A stretch of DNA of 64,000 bases, from assembly GCA_949775045.1 (NCBI GenBank), contig OX459099.1:17964741-18028740 (forward strand), in the 5' to 3' direction. The first letter of the stretch is position 1. Every line of letters begins with the position of its first letter. A program made the position numbers and the translations under genes. This document shows positions 52,235-64,000 of this stretch, piece by piece. The notes under the pieces were generated by a model. It was given only the letters and a program-made list of their open reading frames with translations, was not told where the DNA came from and made no database searches. Origin of the DNA: Metridium senile. Lineage: Eukaryota; Cnidaria; Anthozoa; Actiniaria; Metridiidae.

Positions 52235-53843
52235 CACAGGCAGCCCAACTATTCTATTTGAGGATTTTTTTGTAATGACAATAAAGTTATTTTTAACCGC
52301 GTGCCGAGCGCCATATTGGAATAAATATCTTTTGTTAGGATCATTGAGCGCGCGGTTGGAGTTCCTGTGGTGTATTTGTTTGAATGCGCGCGGATGGGAT
52401 TCCTGTGGCTTTTTGCAAGCAATTTTTCGTCAAAGTCGCGCGGTGTTGAAGAGGGAGGTATTTTGACAAGGTATGAAACTCGGTCACGTGACAAATTTAG
52501 TTTCGCGCGTAGTAAATCAGCCATGGGAGAAAATTTTAATTTTTCTTCGAATATATAAACTTTACTTTGCTGTTCAACTACAGTAAAAAGTATGATCATC
52601 TCCGACCTCAGCAAAGGGGTTAAAATTAATTTATAAAAAGGGCAGCATGGAACCGAGGTGCGCCCCAGGTTGCTAGGGCAGGGACTTCCGGTTTCAGTCG
52701 GATTTTTACAATCGTGGAGCAATCGTGAAAATATCGATCGAGCGGCGGTGTTGTGAAATAGATACCACATTCACAGAAAAAGTTGGCGATTACTTTCTTG
52801 CATTTAACTTATGGATTAATTGTTAAAATGACTTTAAATTGAAAATTACAATACAGGAGAATGTATTTTATTTAGGAAATCATGGGCTGGCGAAGGGAGA
52901 GTCGAAAAGATCGTGATTTGCACTGCATTTGCTGCTAGCTAGCTAAAATGAGTTTAGCTTAACACTCAAAACAGCTGATTCAAGTGAGCACTTGTACATG
53001 CTTTTGAAGTCACAGATGCTCTTCACTATTACGAAAACCTGGAGAAAGTTTTTCTAGTAGTTCTGGTATGTGCAGGTAATGATTGGAGTTGAAGTTTTTA
53101 TGTCAAAACGACTGATATTGTCTTGTACAAACCAACTTACAGCCGAGCTAAACAGAGTTTTCCACGCTTGAAAAAAGCTCAACTTTATTTTGTGAACACT
53201 TACTTAGTTATAGCGGTTCCAACACTAAGAATAGAAAATATGTTTTGAATGTGTGAAGCGTTTACAATTGTATTTTATAAGCTATATTGCCGAAAAACTT
53301 TAGCTAAAACACAACATTTACGGATTCTATAAATACACTTTGAATTATATTTCAAATAAACATGGAAATAAATTTCACATACTGATCTGTTTGTTCTTGT
53401 TGGTTTTAAAAGTGTACTCAGTGTAAATCCCTATGAGAAAAACAACATTTTTTGTTTTGAAAGAAAAGTTTTAACAACATTTTTTTTTCGGCGAGTCAGT
53501 CGATTGCTTCACGGCGAACTTTCGGCGCGCGTCGTTGAATTTCCGTGAGATTTCCGTGCCCTAACAAGCTGGTGCGCACATCTATCCATCCACGCCATCG
53601 AGTTTCAGACCTTGTATCAAGATACTACTTTCTATGATATTTTTGTCGTACGTGCGATTCCGCGCGACCGAAAAATTGCTTGCAAAAAGACACAGGATAC
53701 AAATACACCACAGGAACTCCAACCGCGCGCTCAATGATCCTAACAAAAGATATTTATTCCAATATGGCGCTCGGCACGCGGTTAAAAATAACTTTATTGT
53801 CATTACAAAAAAATCCTCAAATAGAATAGTTGGGCTGCCTGTG
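52235..53843. mobile_element. 1.6-kb TIR element with CACAGGCAGCCCAA ends
   Basis: CACAGGCAGCCCAACTATTC pairs with the right end; the arms stay paired for more than 200 bp (TTTGTAATGACAATAAAG, CCATATTGGAATAAATATC, GAGCGCGCGGTTGGAGTTCC). CCTGTGG/CACAGG sub-ends recur within each arm. No transposase ORF in the centre. Confidence 0.82.
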
Positions 53844-54156
53844 TTCAGACTTCAGACATAATTATCTCTGAAGTCTGAAGTCTGAAGTCCCTCCTCGGCT
53901 TTCGGTTTAGACTATAAACTTTCTTTGAATATTTTCTTGATTTCCTTCCCTAGAGAACTTTAGCATAACTGTCCACATTTATTTGTTGCTGTAAATAACA
54001 TATTTCGGATTATACTCTGATTTGATTCATTGTGTGCGTACTTAGCCGGCTTTGCCTTTGGCAATTATCACTGATTTTAAAACAATGGATTGTTATTGAT
54101 GTGAAATCATGGGGAAATATGGTAATAAATTTGTATCAAATTCCGCAATCAATTCC

Positions 54157-54795
54157 ATTGAGAGTCGTACTTATTTTTGATTTGAGAGATGAAATTGTTT
54201 TAGGCCCATCTAATGATGAATGCTTTCTCTTTGACAATACAATGTGAAGGGATTTAATTGGAAGTTTCAATGTAAACATTTAATATATAGACCTATATAG
54301 TCTAAGCTCTATTATGTAAATTAACTGAAGTCAGTTCGAAAACTTAAATATAAAGTCTACATTTACAACATAAAGTGATATATTTAGTCGAATCAAGCAA
54401 TTCAATAACTCTTTTGGTGTAGTTGAAGTAGTTTTTCCAATAATAATGTGCTTATTGACGAAGTTTTCAATCTTACATTGAGAGTCGTACTTATTTTTGA
54501 TTTGAGAGATGAAATTGTTTTAGGCCCATCTAATGATGAATGCTTTCTCTTTGACAATACAATGTGAAGGGGTTCGGAAGTTTCAATGTAAACATTTAAT
54601 ATATAGACCTATATAGTCTAAGCTCTATTATGTAAATTAACTGAAGTCAGTTCGAAAACTTAAATATAAAGTCTACATTTACAACATAAAGTGAGATATT
54701 TAGTCGAATCAAGCAATTCAATAACTCTTCTGGTGTAGTTGAAGTAGTTTTTCCAATAATAATGTGCTTATTGACGAAGTTTTTAATCTTACATA
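54157..54795. repeat. Two tandem copies of a ~319-bp unit
   Basis: ATTGAGAGTCGTACTTATTT starts at about 54158 and again at 54477. The copies are nearly identical to GACGAAGTTTT-AATCTTACAT. Confidence 0.9.
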
Positions 54796-55228
54796 GGCTG
54801 GCTTGCCTGCTGTTCACCGATGCGTCTCAAACTCACTCACAAACAGCCAAAGTTTCAAACCTTTCCATCGACATTTCATCAGACTATTTGCTTAACTATC
54901 AATATTCATGACTTTTAACTATAACTGTAAAACACAACGGTCTTACTAACCTTGTTTTCAGAGAGAAACAAACTTTCAACATCTTGGCATTCTTGAAATA
55001 ACTTTCAAGTAGCAAACTACTGTGAACTAGTCTCAGTCCCAATCGACTCGCTCTCGCACCTTTTCTCGTTATCACGTGATCATGTCGCGTAAATAACTTG
55101 AATTAAAATTACCGAATTGTTTTGCGGCATTATTTTGAAAAAAAAAAATAAGAAATTACAGTCAATGGAATCATTTGATAGAAAAATATCAGGTGAAATG
55201 TTTAATTTGAACCCTGTTTTATTAGTAT
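54796..55228. other. No feature recognised
   Basis: AT-rich single-copy-looking sequence. Confidence 0.4.
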
Positions 55229-55362
55229 AGGAAATTACACCGTTCGAGAAGAATGAAAAATACCGCGCGTATTTGATGAAAGTGAAAGTGGTATTAATTC
55301 ACTTTCATCAAATACAAGCGGTATTTTTCATTAATTCTTCGAGAACATAGGTGTAATTTCCT
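55229..55362. mobile_element. Hairpin MITE
   Basis: AGGAAATTACAC...GTGTAATTTCCT ends, with ATTTGATGAAAGTGAA pairing to TTCACTTTCATCAAAT. Confidence 0.8.
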
Positions 55363-55892
55363 GTTAATATCACATCTGTAAAAAATACGAGTTTCTGAGA
55401 ATAAAAGTGCAGTTATTTGAAAGGTATCCAAAAGCAAAGTCCCCGGATGTGTGCAATTAATTAATTGCATGGTATTAAGAAAAAAATCACAGTTCGTCAG
55501 CCAATCAGAATCAAGTATTTTTTATAGATGTGATATTTAAACCGTAAAATCACAAAATTAAATATCCATGTTACCCGGGTTGAATTGATCACAGCCCTAT
55601 GATTTATTTGGTTACGAACGTCTACTTGGCTTTGTCGTTTTTTCAATGAATTTATCTTTGTTTTTAAAGACAAAGGCGTTATTAGAGCCGGCATGATAAT
55701 CACAGAAAACAAAAGACCAGTTTAATTGAATGGCGCACTGGGAATTCAGTATTAGATGTAGGTCATGATAATTACAAGCTTCAAACTTTAGGCTTATACA
55801 CCCTTCCCATAATGCGGGGCGCCATTTTGAATTAATTACTTGTGACGTAAAACGCTGAAAGGTCTTACCATGGCATGTATATTTCACTGTAC

Positions 55893-56147
55893 TTTTCACT
55901 CAATGCTTCAGGTTCTGCAGGTGTATATATACGATATTTAAAGAAGATTTTGAAGACATTCTTTAGATTAGACCTTTAACTTTTATTTGCCTATGTTCCA
56001 AATTTTAACACTTATAAAAATACGCATTAGATTTTAGAACTCAAACAATTTAAAGTAAAAGGACAAATCTAAAGAATGTCTTCAAATCTTCTTTAAATAT
56101 CGTATATATACACCTGCAGAACCTGAAGCATTGAGTGAAAAGTATTC
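55893..56147. mobile_element. Palindromic element, ~95-bp arms
   Basis: TTCACTCAATGCTTCAGGTT at the left pairs with AACCTGAAGCATTGAGTGAA at the right. The arms continue through CTGCAGGTGTATATATACG and AAGAATGTC. Confidence 0.85.
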
Positions 56148-56599
56148 TATTTTCACCGGTCTTACCCGTACTCCTTTGAGTATTGGAGGACTGGCGGTCC
56201 ACAATGGAGATGATGCCTTAGCATGGGAGGCAACTCAAAATACCGGCAGACCTAAGGACCCCAAACCTCAAAGCAATCCACACCTCAAAGCAGCCCACAC
56301 CTCAAACTAAAACAAACCAAACCTAATAACAACCGTACCCCGTAAAATTTAGGGAAATCAGAGGGGCGTTTACTTAAGAGTTTGACGTGTTCATTGTGAG
56401 ACTAGCCGAAAGCTGAGACGGAAACGCACAGCTAAAACATCTGAGGTTATTCAATTGCATATACACGTAAGCAGCCTCACATTTTGACTGGATTATTGGT
56501 ACAATATGTCAGCTGGCGCACCATCTCGTATCACATTGGCAAGTTTTAAGTAATAGTCAGCGGTAGACGGCGAAGACCAACCCACGTGCGACATAACAT

Positions 56600-57790
56600 T
56601 AGCTAACTGCTAACCGGACATTGACCGGGCATTAATTGTAGCGTGTTTTATGCTATAGGGTCATTCCACCGACACGGACATTACATACACAAATCTAAAT
56701 AAGCCTGTGTCTCATACACAGCTTTATAATCTTACATTTTATTTTTTCATAACTTAACTGCCTTAGAACCTTGTCTACAATTTGCATCCGATTTAAATTG
56801 TTGGCAGTTACGTTTCATACATGCATGCACATGTCTTTTATCCAAAAGGACCGCGATGGACATTACAGCTAAAACTACCATTAAAAATACCAACTTGAGT
56901 TGGATAAATTAGAAGTGGAATTTTTTTTTTTCTTCTTCTTCTTCTTATATTTTTATAAAAGCAAAGACAAGATTTAGCGTGACGGACATTACCTAAAAAC
57001 GTGACGGGCATTTTACTATGTAAGTTAACTGACCGGCATTTTCAGTAGCTAGATTTTCGTAATTGTGCCTTGAATTCTTAAAGTGACTCAATAATTACTA
57101 TTAATTACTATTATTGGTAAAGCGATAGAAACCGCAAATAGAATTTTGTTTATGTGGTTATTTCGTTTTCATGCATATATATAATAACAATGTTTGCCGG
57201 TCTGCTGCATTATTCACGAGGTATGTCCAAAATATTGTTGTACTAAGCAAAATCCATTACCCGGCCGCCAGTTTCCTTCTATAGTATTTCTGAGTACTTG
57301 GTATAAGAGTATATATTTGCTTCTCAGACCAGCGATCATTTCTTAGTTATATAATTATATCAAATTGGTACTAAATATACAAAAATCATATACATGAAGC
57401 AGTAAAGCAGAAGAGAGCTACAAGATATCACCAAAAGAAAAGGAATTAATGAAAGGCAAATTGTAATTCTCAATAGGATCACTTATCTATTGTTAATTTG
57501 CCTATATTGTTTTTACAAATATAATTTATCAAGCATTATCCAGAGTTATACAGGAACAACTTAGAAAGTTTTGTTTGATGTTAAGCTGTCCACTTTTATT
57601 TTTCTTTAGACCAACAATTGTGATGTACGTACATTGCGTGACGGACAAAATAAACTGATCAGCACTGAAATATAGTACCTAACAAACTAAGAGAGCAGCA
57701 GAAGTAACATAACTTATTGAGTTGAATCTTACAGAGATTGAAATTCCAATAAAATGTATTCTTTTGTGACAGACATTACATCAAATATGG
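56600..57790. repeat. Dispersed GACGGACATTAC motif region
   Basis: Variants of TGACGGACATTAC occur near 56616, 56675, 56858, 56980, 57002, 57639 and 57769, all on the plus strand at irregular spacing. I see no TIR or ORF around them. Nothing else is recognised in 56150-58180. Confidence 0.5.
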
Positions 57791-58382
57791 CAACATTTTT
57801 ATTAGAATACTCATTAAAAGTTGAAACAATTCATTTGTAGTAAAAGCTAGTCTTGTTGCCGGTTATCAACATATGCAATGTAAATGAATTGATTCATGCA
57901 CGGTCTCTTAAATTAATTGCCGGGAAGCTATCTATCCCTTGAGAAGTACTTTCCCCTATTTCTAAGCCACTGACATTGCAGACCCCCCAGGGAGTGGGTG
58001 TGGTCTAAAATACCATGTTGCATTCTTGTTATATATACTGTTCAGGTTTATCTTTAATGCAATATAGACATTTGTGAAATTAAATGGAGTTTTTTTAAAA
58101 AGTGAACATATGTGCCGAATGGCCGTATAACGCTATATGACATAATGGAGGTAACCACGCGTACCGTAATATTTAAGGGCTCAGCCTAAAATTACATAAG
58201 TCCCAGGGGAAAGGCCAAGTGTGGGAAAACCGAAGGGGAGGGTGGAAGTACAACGTCCTTACAGCATTCGATCGCCAACAGCGCTGAGCCATACCGCTGC
58301 AAGATAGACTCAGGGGATGACAGCTTGAGCCTCAGTAATCCGAGCAGGAATTGAGATTCCTGTTCAAGACTGCCACCCCAGA

Positions 58383-58509
58383 GTGCTGCTGGAGAGAAAA
58401 TCGACACAGACGGAGGCTCGTCTTAACAAACATATGCGTGCAGAACGAATTGCAAGTGCAAAAGCTGAAACAATCCAAAAGGAAATCCAACAATTAATGC
58501 CAAACAACC
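58383..58509 (+). CDS. Possible orphan exon, helical
   Basis: Open frame LLERKSTQTEARLNKHMRAE then RIASAKAETIQKEIQQLMPNNH, bounded by a CCCCAG acceptor-like site and a GTAATT donor-like site. Composition looks like a coiled coil, unlike neighbouring sequence. No family or partner exon found, so weakly supported. Confidence 0.2.
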
Positions 58510-59135
58510 ATGTAATTATAATTAACAAGACACATGCACGGACAAACAAAATATTTTATTGCACAGGCTAAAATTATAATGCAAAGATAAAACAAACATT
58601 CCATGCGAATAAACACATGCATGGGGTACAAAATTGAACTTGCGAAGGCTAAAATAATGCAAAGATACAACAAACGTCCCGTTCGAATCAAACATGTAAA
58701 TAAACAAATGCACGGGGAAACAAATTTTTACTTGCGAAGGCTTAAATAATTCAAAGATATAACAAACTTCCCGTACGTATCAACCATGTAAATAAACACA
58801 TGCACGGGGAAACAAATTTTTACTTGCGAAGTCTGAAATAATGCAAAGATATATAACAAACTTCCCGTGCGTATCAACCATGTAAATAAACACATGCACG
58901 GGGAAATCAATTTTTACTTGGAAGGCTGAAATAATGCAAAGATATAAGAAACTTCCCGTACGCATCAACCATGTAAATAAACACATGCACGGGGAAACAA
59001 ATTTTTACTTGCGAAGGCTGAAATAATGCAAATATGCAACAAACTTCCCGTACGCATTAACCATGTAAATAAATACATGCACGGGGAAACAAAGTTTTAC
59101 TTGCGAAGGCTGAAATAATGCAAAGATATAACAAA
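58500..59135. repeat. 92-bp tandem repeat, about seven units
   Basis: The marker CACGGGGAAA occurs at 58711, 58803, 58897, 58988 and 59080 (period 91-94), with two more diverged units to the left. A unit reads ACTTGCGAAGGCTGAAATAA... AACTTCCCGTACG... CATGTAAATAAACACATG. The array runs straight into the next minisatellite. Confidence 0.9.
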
Positions 59136-60682
59136 CTGGTGGTAGTGATATCAATGATGATGATGATTAAGATGATGGTGGTAGTGATATCAATGATGAT
59201 GGTGGTGGTGGTAGTGATATCAATGATGGTGATGGTGATGAAGATGATTATGATGATGGTGGTAGTGATATCAATGATGATGATGATGATGGTGATGGTG
59301 GTAGTGATATCAATGATGATGATGGTGGTAGTGATATCAATGATGAATCAATGATGATGATGGTGGTAGTGATATCAATGATGATATGGTGATGATGATG
59401 GTGGTAGTGATATCAATGATGATGGTGATGATGATGGTGGTAGTGATATCAATGATGATATGGTGATGATGATGGTGGTAGTGATATCAATGATGATGGT
59501 GATGATGATGGTGGTAGTGATATCAATGATGATATGGTGATGATGGTGGTGGTAGTGATATCAATGATGATGGTGGTAGTGATATCAATGATGATGGTGA
59601 TGATGATGGTGGTAGTGATATCAATGATGATGGTGGTGGTGGTAGTGATATCAATGATGGTGATGGTGATGAAGATGATTATGATGATGGTGGTAGTGAT
59701 ATCAATGATGATGATGATGATGGTGATGGTGGTAGTGATATCAATGATGATGATGGTGGTAGTGATATCAATGATGAATCAATGATGATGATGGTGGTAG
59801 TGATATCAATGATGATGATGGTGATGATGATGGTGGTAGTGATATCAATGATGATGGTGGTAGTGATATCAATGATGATGGTGATGATGGTGGTGGTAGT
59901 GATATCAATGATGATGGTGGTAGTGATATCAATGATGATGATGGTGGTAGTGATATCAATGATGGTGATGGTGATGATGATGGTGGTAGTGATATCAATG
60001 ATGATGATGGTGGTAGTGATATCAATGATGATGATGGTGATGATGATGATGATGGTGGTAGTGATATCAATGATGGTGATGGTGGTAGTGATATCAATGA
60101 TGATGATGGTGATGATGATGGTGGTAGTGATATCAATGATGATGATGGTGATGATGATGGTGGTAGTGGTATCAATGATGATGATGGTGATGATGATGGT
60201 GGTAGTGATATCAATGATGATATGGTGATGATGATGGTGGTAGTGATATCAATGATGATGGTGATGATGATGATGGTGGTAGTGATATCAATGATGATGA
60301 TGGTGATGATGATGGTGGTAGTGATATCAATGATGATGATGGTGATGATGATGGTGGTAGTGGTATCAATGATGATGATGGTGATGATGATGGTGGTAGT
60401 GATATCAATGATGATATGGTGATGATGATGGTGGTAGTGATATCAATGATGATGGTGATGATGATGGTGGTAGTGATATCAATGATGATGGTGATGATGA
60501 TGGTGGTAGTGATATCAATGATGATATGGTGATGATGATGGTGGTAGTGATATCAATGATGATGGTGATGATGATGGTGGTAGTGATATCAATGATGATA
60601 TGGTGATGATGGTGGTGGTAGTGATATCAATGATGATGGTGGTAGTGATATCAATGATGATGGTGATGATGATGGTGGTAGT
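59136..60682. repeat. GGTGGTAGTGATATCAATGATGAT minisatellite
   Basis: About 40 units of GGTGGTAGTGATATCA followed by variable numbers of ATGATGATG/GTGATG triplets. Units are mostly multiples of three, so long ORFs appear on both strands (GSDINDD; SLPPSSS). An imperfect ~430-bp super-period is visible (59150-59360 repeats at 59560-59790). Confidence 0.95.
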
Positions 60683-61544
60683 CAGCCTCGTTCCCAGGGC
60701 CCTCTCCCTTCGCTTTTGGGTGGGGCGGGAAATGGCCCTGGCATCGGCTGCCCACGTGACTCAGAACACCCTGAAATTCCGGGTGTAATAAATTAGCATA
60801 AATTACGATTCATATACTCCAAGATACGCCTAAGCCAGAGATTATATCACTATTTAGGCAAGTCAAATTTAATTGATATTAAACATTGTTGCCTTCTTTA
60901 GATTTAAACTCCTTCAAAGTTACTTTCTATTGTAAATTTCAAATCATTTATCAAATATCAACAACGGCTTCAACAGAGCGTTCTGGCCGATCTGAACCAT
61001 GTCACTTATCACTTGTGGCTTCTCATGTTATTTTATGTGTCACGCAATAAATAAATTGTCATGTAGATTGCAAAATAGTCTTTACTTTTACGTGAAATTT
61101 CGTACAAACAGATATAGACTTTCATCATTATGAGAGATATCAAAATTAGAGACTGTCATCTCCCAATAACGAAAATCTCTACCAGCTAGCTGTCAAAACA
61201 TATCACTCACACTTCTGGACAAAAGGTCAACGGTCTTTCAAAACCACATATACACATACGGCCTATTTCTACCTAAAACTATTTTGTGGACTATTTTTCT
61301 ATCTCTTGTAACCAAAAAACCTTAGTAATATTGATTCAAGTTGTTTTCACTCTTATTTTCTCTGAAAATGTCATTGTACAGTTTTGATCAATTTAAGTCT
61401 GTTGCTCGTCAAAATTTCCCATGACAGTTGAAAAACATTATGGAAATGAATGGACCAATGAGCAAACAGAATCGACCAGCCGATGCCAGGGCCATTTCCC
61501 GCCCCACCCAAAAGCGAAGGGAGAGGGCCCTGGGAACGAGGTTG
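60683..61544. mobile_element. 862-bp MULE-like TIR element, copy 1
   Basis: The ends CAGCCTCGTTCCCAGGGCCC and the complement of CAACCTCGTTCCC have ~65-bp paired arms including CCGCCCCACCCAAAAGCG and GATGCCAGGGCC. It is flanked by GGTGGTAGT on both sides (60674-60682, 61545-61553), a 9-bp duplication although the target is itself repetitive. Non-autonomous: no transposase. Confidence 0.85.
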
Positions 61545-62131
61545 GGTGGTAGTGATATCAATGATGATGGTGATGATGATGGTGGTAGTGATATCAATGA
61601 TGATGATGGTGGTAGTGATATCAATGATGATGATGGTGATGATGATGGTGGTAGTGATATCAATGATGATGGTGATGATGATGGTGGTAGTGATATCAAT
61701 GATGATGATGGTGATGATGATGGTGGTAGTGATATCAATGATGATGGTGGTGATGATGATGGTGGTAGTGATATCAATGATGATGGTGGTAGTGATATCA
61801 ATGATGATATGGTGATGATGATGGTGGTAGTGATATCAATGATGATGATGGTGATGATGATGGTGGTAGTGATATCAATGATGATGGTGATGATGATGGT
61901 GGTAGTGATATCAATGATGATGATGGTGGTAGTGATATCAATGATGATGATGGTGGTAGTGATATAATGATGATATGGTGATGATGATGGTGGTAGTGAT
62001 ATCAATGATGATGGTGATGATGATGGTGGTAGTGATATCAATGATGATATGGTGATGATGGTGGTGGTAGTGATATCAATGATGATGGTGGTAGTGATAT
62101 CAATGATGATGGTGATGATGATGGTGGTAGT

Positions 62132-62993
62132 CAGCCTCGTTCCCAGGGCCCTCTCCCTTCGCTTTTGGGTGGGGCGGGAAATGGCCCTGGCATCGGCTGC
62201 CCACGTGACTCAGAACACCCTGAAATTCCGGGTGTAATAAATTAGCATAAATTACGATTCATATACTCCAAGATACGCCTAAGCCAGAGATTATATCACT
62301 ATTTAGGCAAGTCAAATTTAATTGATATTAAACATTGTTGCCTTCTTTAGATTTAAACTCCTTCAAAGTTACTTTCTATTGTAAATTTCAAATCATTTAT
62401 CAAATATCAACAACGGCTTCAACAGAGCGTTCTGGCCGATCTGAACCATGTCACTTATCACTTGTGGCTTCTCATGTTATTTTATGTGTCACGCAATAAA
62501 TAAATTGTCATGTAGATTGCAAAATAGTCTTTACTTTTACGTGAAATTTCGTACAAACAGATATAGACTTTCATCATTATGAGAGATATCAAAATTAGAG
62601 ACTGTCATCTCCCAATAACGAAAATCTCTACCAGCTAGCTGTCAAAACATATCACTCACACTTCTGGACAAAAGGTCAACGGTCTTTCAAAACCACATAT
62701 ACACATACGGCCTATTTCTACCTAAAACTATTTTGTGGACTATTTTTCTATCTCTTGTAACCAAAAAACCTTAGTAATATTGATTCAAGTTGTTTTCACT
62801 CTTATTTTCTCTGAAAATGTCATTGTACAGTTTTGATCAATTTAAGTCTGTTGCTCGTCAAAATTTCCCATGACAGTTGAAAAACATTATGGAAATGAAT
62901 GGACCAATGAGCAAACAGAATCGACCAGCCGATGCCAGGGCCATTTCCCGCCCCACCCAAAAGCGAAGGGAGAGGGCCCTGGGAACGAGGTTG
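62132..62993. mobile_element. 862-bp MULE-like TIR element, copy 2
   Basis: Identical, as far as I can see, to copy 1, displaced by exactly 1449 bp together with its minisatellite flanks. Confidence 0.85.
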
Positions 62994-63580
62994 GGTGGTA
63001 GTGATATCAATGATGATGGTGATGATGATGGTGGTAGTGATATCAATGATGATGATGGTGGTAGTGATATCAATGATGATGATGGTGATGATGATGGTGG
63101 TAGTGATATCAATGATGATGGTGATGATGATGGTGGTAGTGATATCAATGATGATGATGGTGATGATGATGGTGGTAGTGATATCAATGATGATGGTGGT
63201 GATGATGATGGTGGTAGTGATATCAATGATGATGGTGGTAGTGATATCAATGATGATATGGTGATGATGATGGTGGTAGTGATATCAATGATGATGATGG
63301 TGATGATGATGGTGGTAGTGATATCAATGATGATGGTGATGATGATGGTGGTAGTGATATCAATGATGATGATGGTGGTAGTGATATCAATGATGATGAT
63401 GGTGGTAGTGATATAATGATGATATGGTGATGATGATGGTGGTAGTGATATCAATGATGATGGTGATGATGATGGTGGTAGTGATATCAATGATGATATG
63501 GTGATGATGGTGGTGGTAGTGATATCAATGATGATGGTGGTAGTGATATCAATGATGATGGTGATGATGATGGTGGTAGT

Positions 63581-64000
63581 CAGCCTCGTTCCCAGGGCCC
63601 TCTCCCTTCGCTTTTGGGTGGGGCGGGAAATGGCCCTGGCATCGGCTGCCCACGTGACTCAGAACACCCTGAAATTCCGGGTGTAATAAATTAGCATAAA
63701 TTACGATTCATATACTCCAAGATACGCCTAAGCCAGAGATTATATCACTATTTAGGCAAGTCAAATTTAATTGATATTAAACATTGTTGCCTTCTTTAGA
63801 TTTAAACTCCTTCAAAGTTACTTTCTATTGTAAATTTCAAATCATTTATCAAATATCAACAACGGCTTCAACAGAGCGTTCTGGCCGATCTGAACCATGT
63901 CACTTATCACTTGTGGCTTCTCATGTTATTTTATGTGTCACGCAATAAATAAATTGTCATGTAGATTGCAAAATAGTCTTTACTTTTACGTGAAATTTCG
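63581..64000. mobile_element. MULE-like TIR element, copy 3 (cut by window end)
   Basis: The third start of the same element, again displaced 1449 bp from copy 2. Confidence 0.85.

Larger units (their letters stand above)
48774..53904. mobile_element. Outer inverted repeat enclosing a nest of TIR elements
   Basis: CGAAAGCCGAGGAGGGACTT and the following ACTTCAG satellite at the left are mirrored at 53845-53904. Inside are further layers, listed separately. (ACTTCAG)n and its complement form snap-back hairpins around ATAATTAT. Confidence 0.7.
60600..64000. repeat. 1449-bp higher-order tandem repeat (at least 2.3 units)
   Basis: Each unit is an 862-bp element plus 587 bp of minisatellite. Landmarks at 60600, 62049 and 63498, and at 61409 and 62858, keep the 1449-bp offset, and no difference was noticed between units. 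Confidence 0.92.

Noticed and set aside
55612..55899. A 95-residue minus-strand ORF
   Set aside because: No domain, no supporting splice sites and no paralog; it overlaps the edge of the palindrome at 55893.
58500..59135. CRISPR-like array
   Set aside because: Whole 92-bp units are repeated without unique spacers, in a eukaryotic context; it is a tandem satellite.
59118..63686. Many ORFs of poly-MMVVVIS, GSDINDD or SLPPSSS type as acidic or proline-rich proteins
   Set aside because: They are translations of a triplet minisatellite in several frames, without start context, splice sites or unique sequence.

Overview
The window is animal nuclear DNA: AT-rich, with intron-split genes and very heavy loads of transposon remnants and simple repeats. 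The gene set (exportin-6, asteroid/ASTE1-like nucleases, a HEPN-coiled-coil-NACHT NLR-type receptor) and the repeat style point to an early-branching marine invertebrate such as a sponge or cnidarian. The sequence alone does not settle which. No rRNA, functional tRNA, CRISPR or bacterial-type operon was seen.

Layout. (1) 1-8526, minus strand: the N-terminal part of exportin-6 (XPO6) in seven phase-consistent exons, running off the left edge. Its introns are full of hairpin elements, microsatellites and two terminal-inverted-repeat (TIR) elements. (2) 9000-30900: a tandem family of three asteroid/ASTE1-like genes on the plus strand. Copy A (10224-13332) and copy C (26548-29672) have three exons with identical lengths for exons 1 and 2. 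Copy B (17409-18323) has lost exon 1 and most of exon 2. Their flanks are paralogous too, so several mobile-element insertions can be dated against empty sites. A fourth, gene-less copy of the 3' flank lies at 37980-39000. (3) 31452-36083: a 4.6-kb TTAA-flanked long-inverted-repeat element carrying a second, nested TTAA element. (4) 36230-36450: a cluster of palindromic motifs. (5) 39453-40552: a Crypton-type N-terminus broken by a TIR element, then a SINE. (6) 41035-48511, minus strand: the most interesting gene, reconstructed here as five exons (996 aa), with a DZIP3-type HEPN domain with an intact RNxxxH motif, a 12-heptad repeat coiled coil, a NACHT ATPase and a short LRR-like tail. (7) 48770-53904: nested inverted-repeat elements that share CACAGG-type ends. 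(8) 54150-58500: gene-poor sequence with tandem duplications and hairpins. (9) 58500-64000: a 92-bp tandem repeat, a GAT/GGT-rich minisatellite, and a 1449-bp higher-order repeat made of minisatellite plus a MULE-like TIR element.

Functional reading. XPO6 is a housekeeping nuclear exporter of profilin-actin. The ASTE1-like genes are predicted structure-specific nucleases whose C-termini have diverged in three different ways. The HEPN-NACHT gene is best read as an innate-immune-type STAND ATPase that could gate an RNA-cleaving effector; that function is inference.
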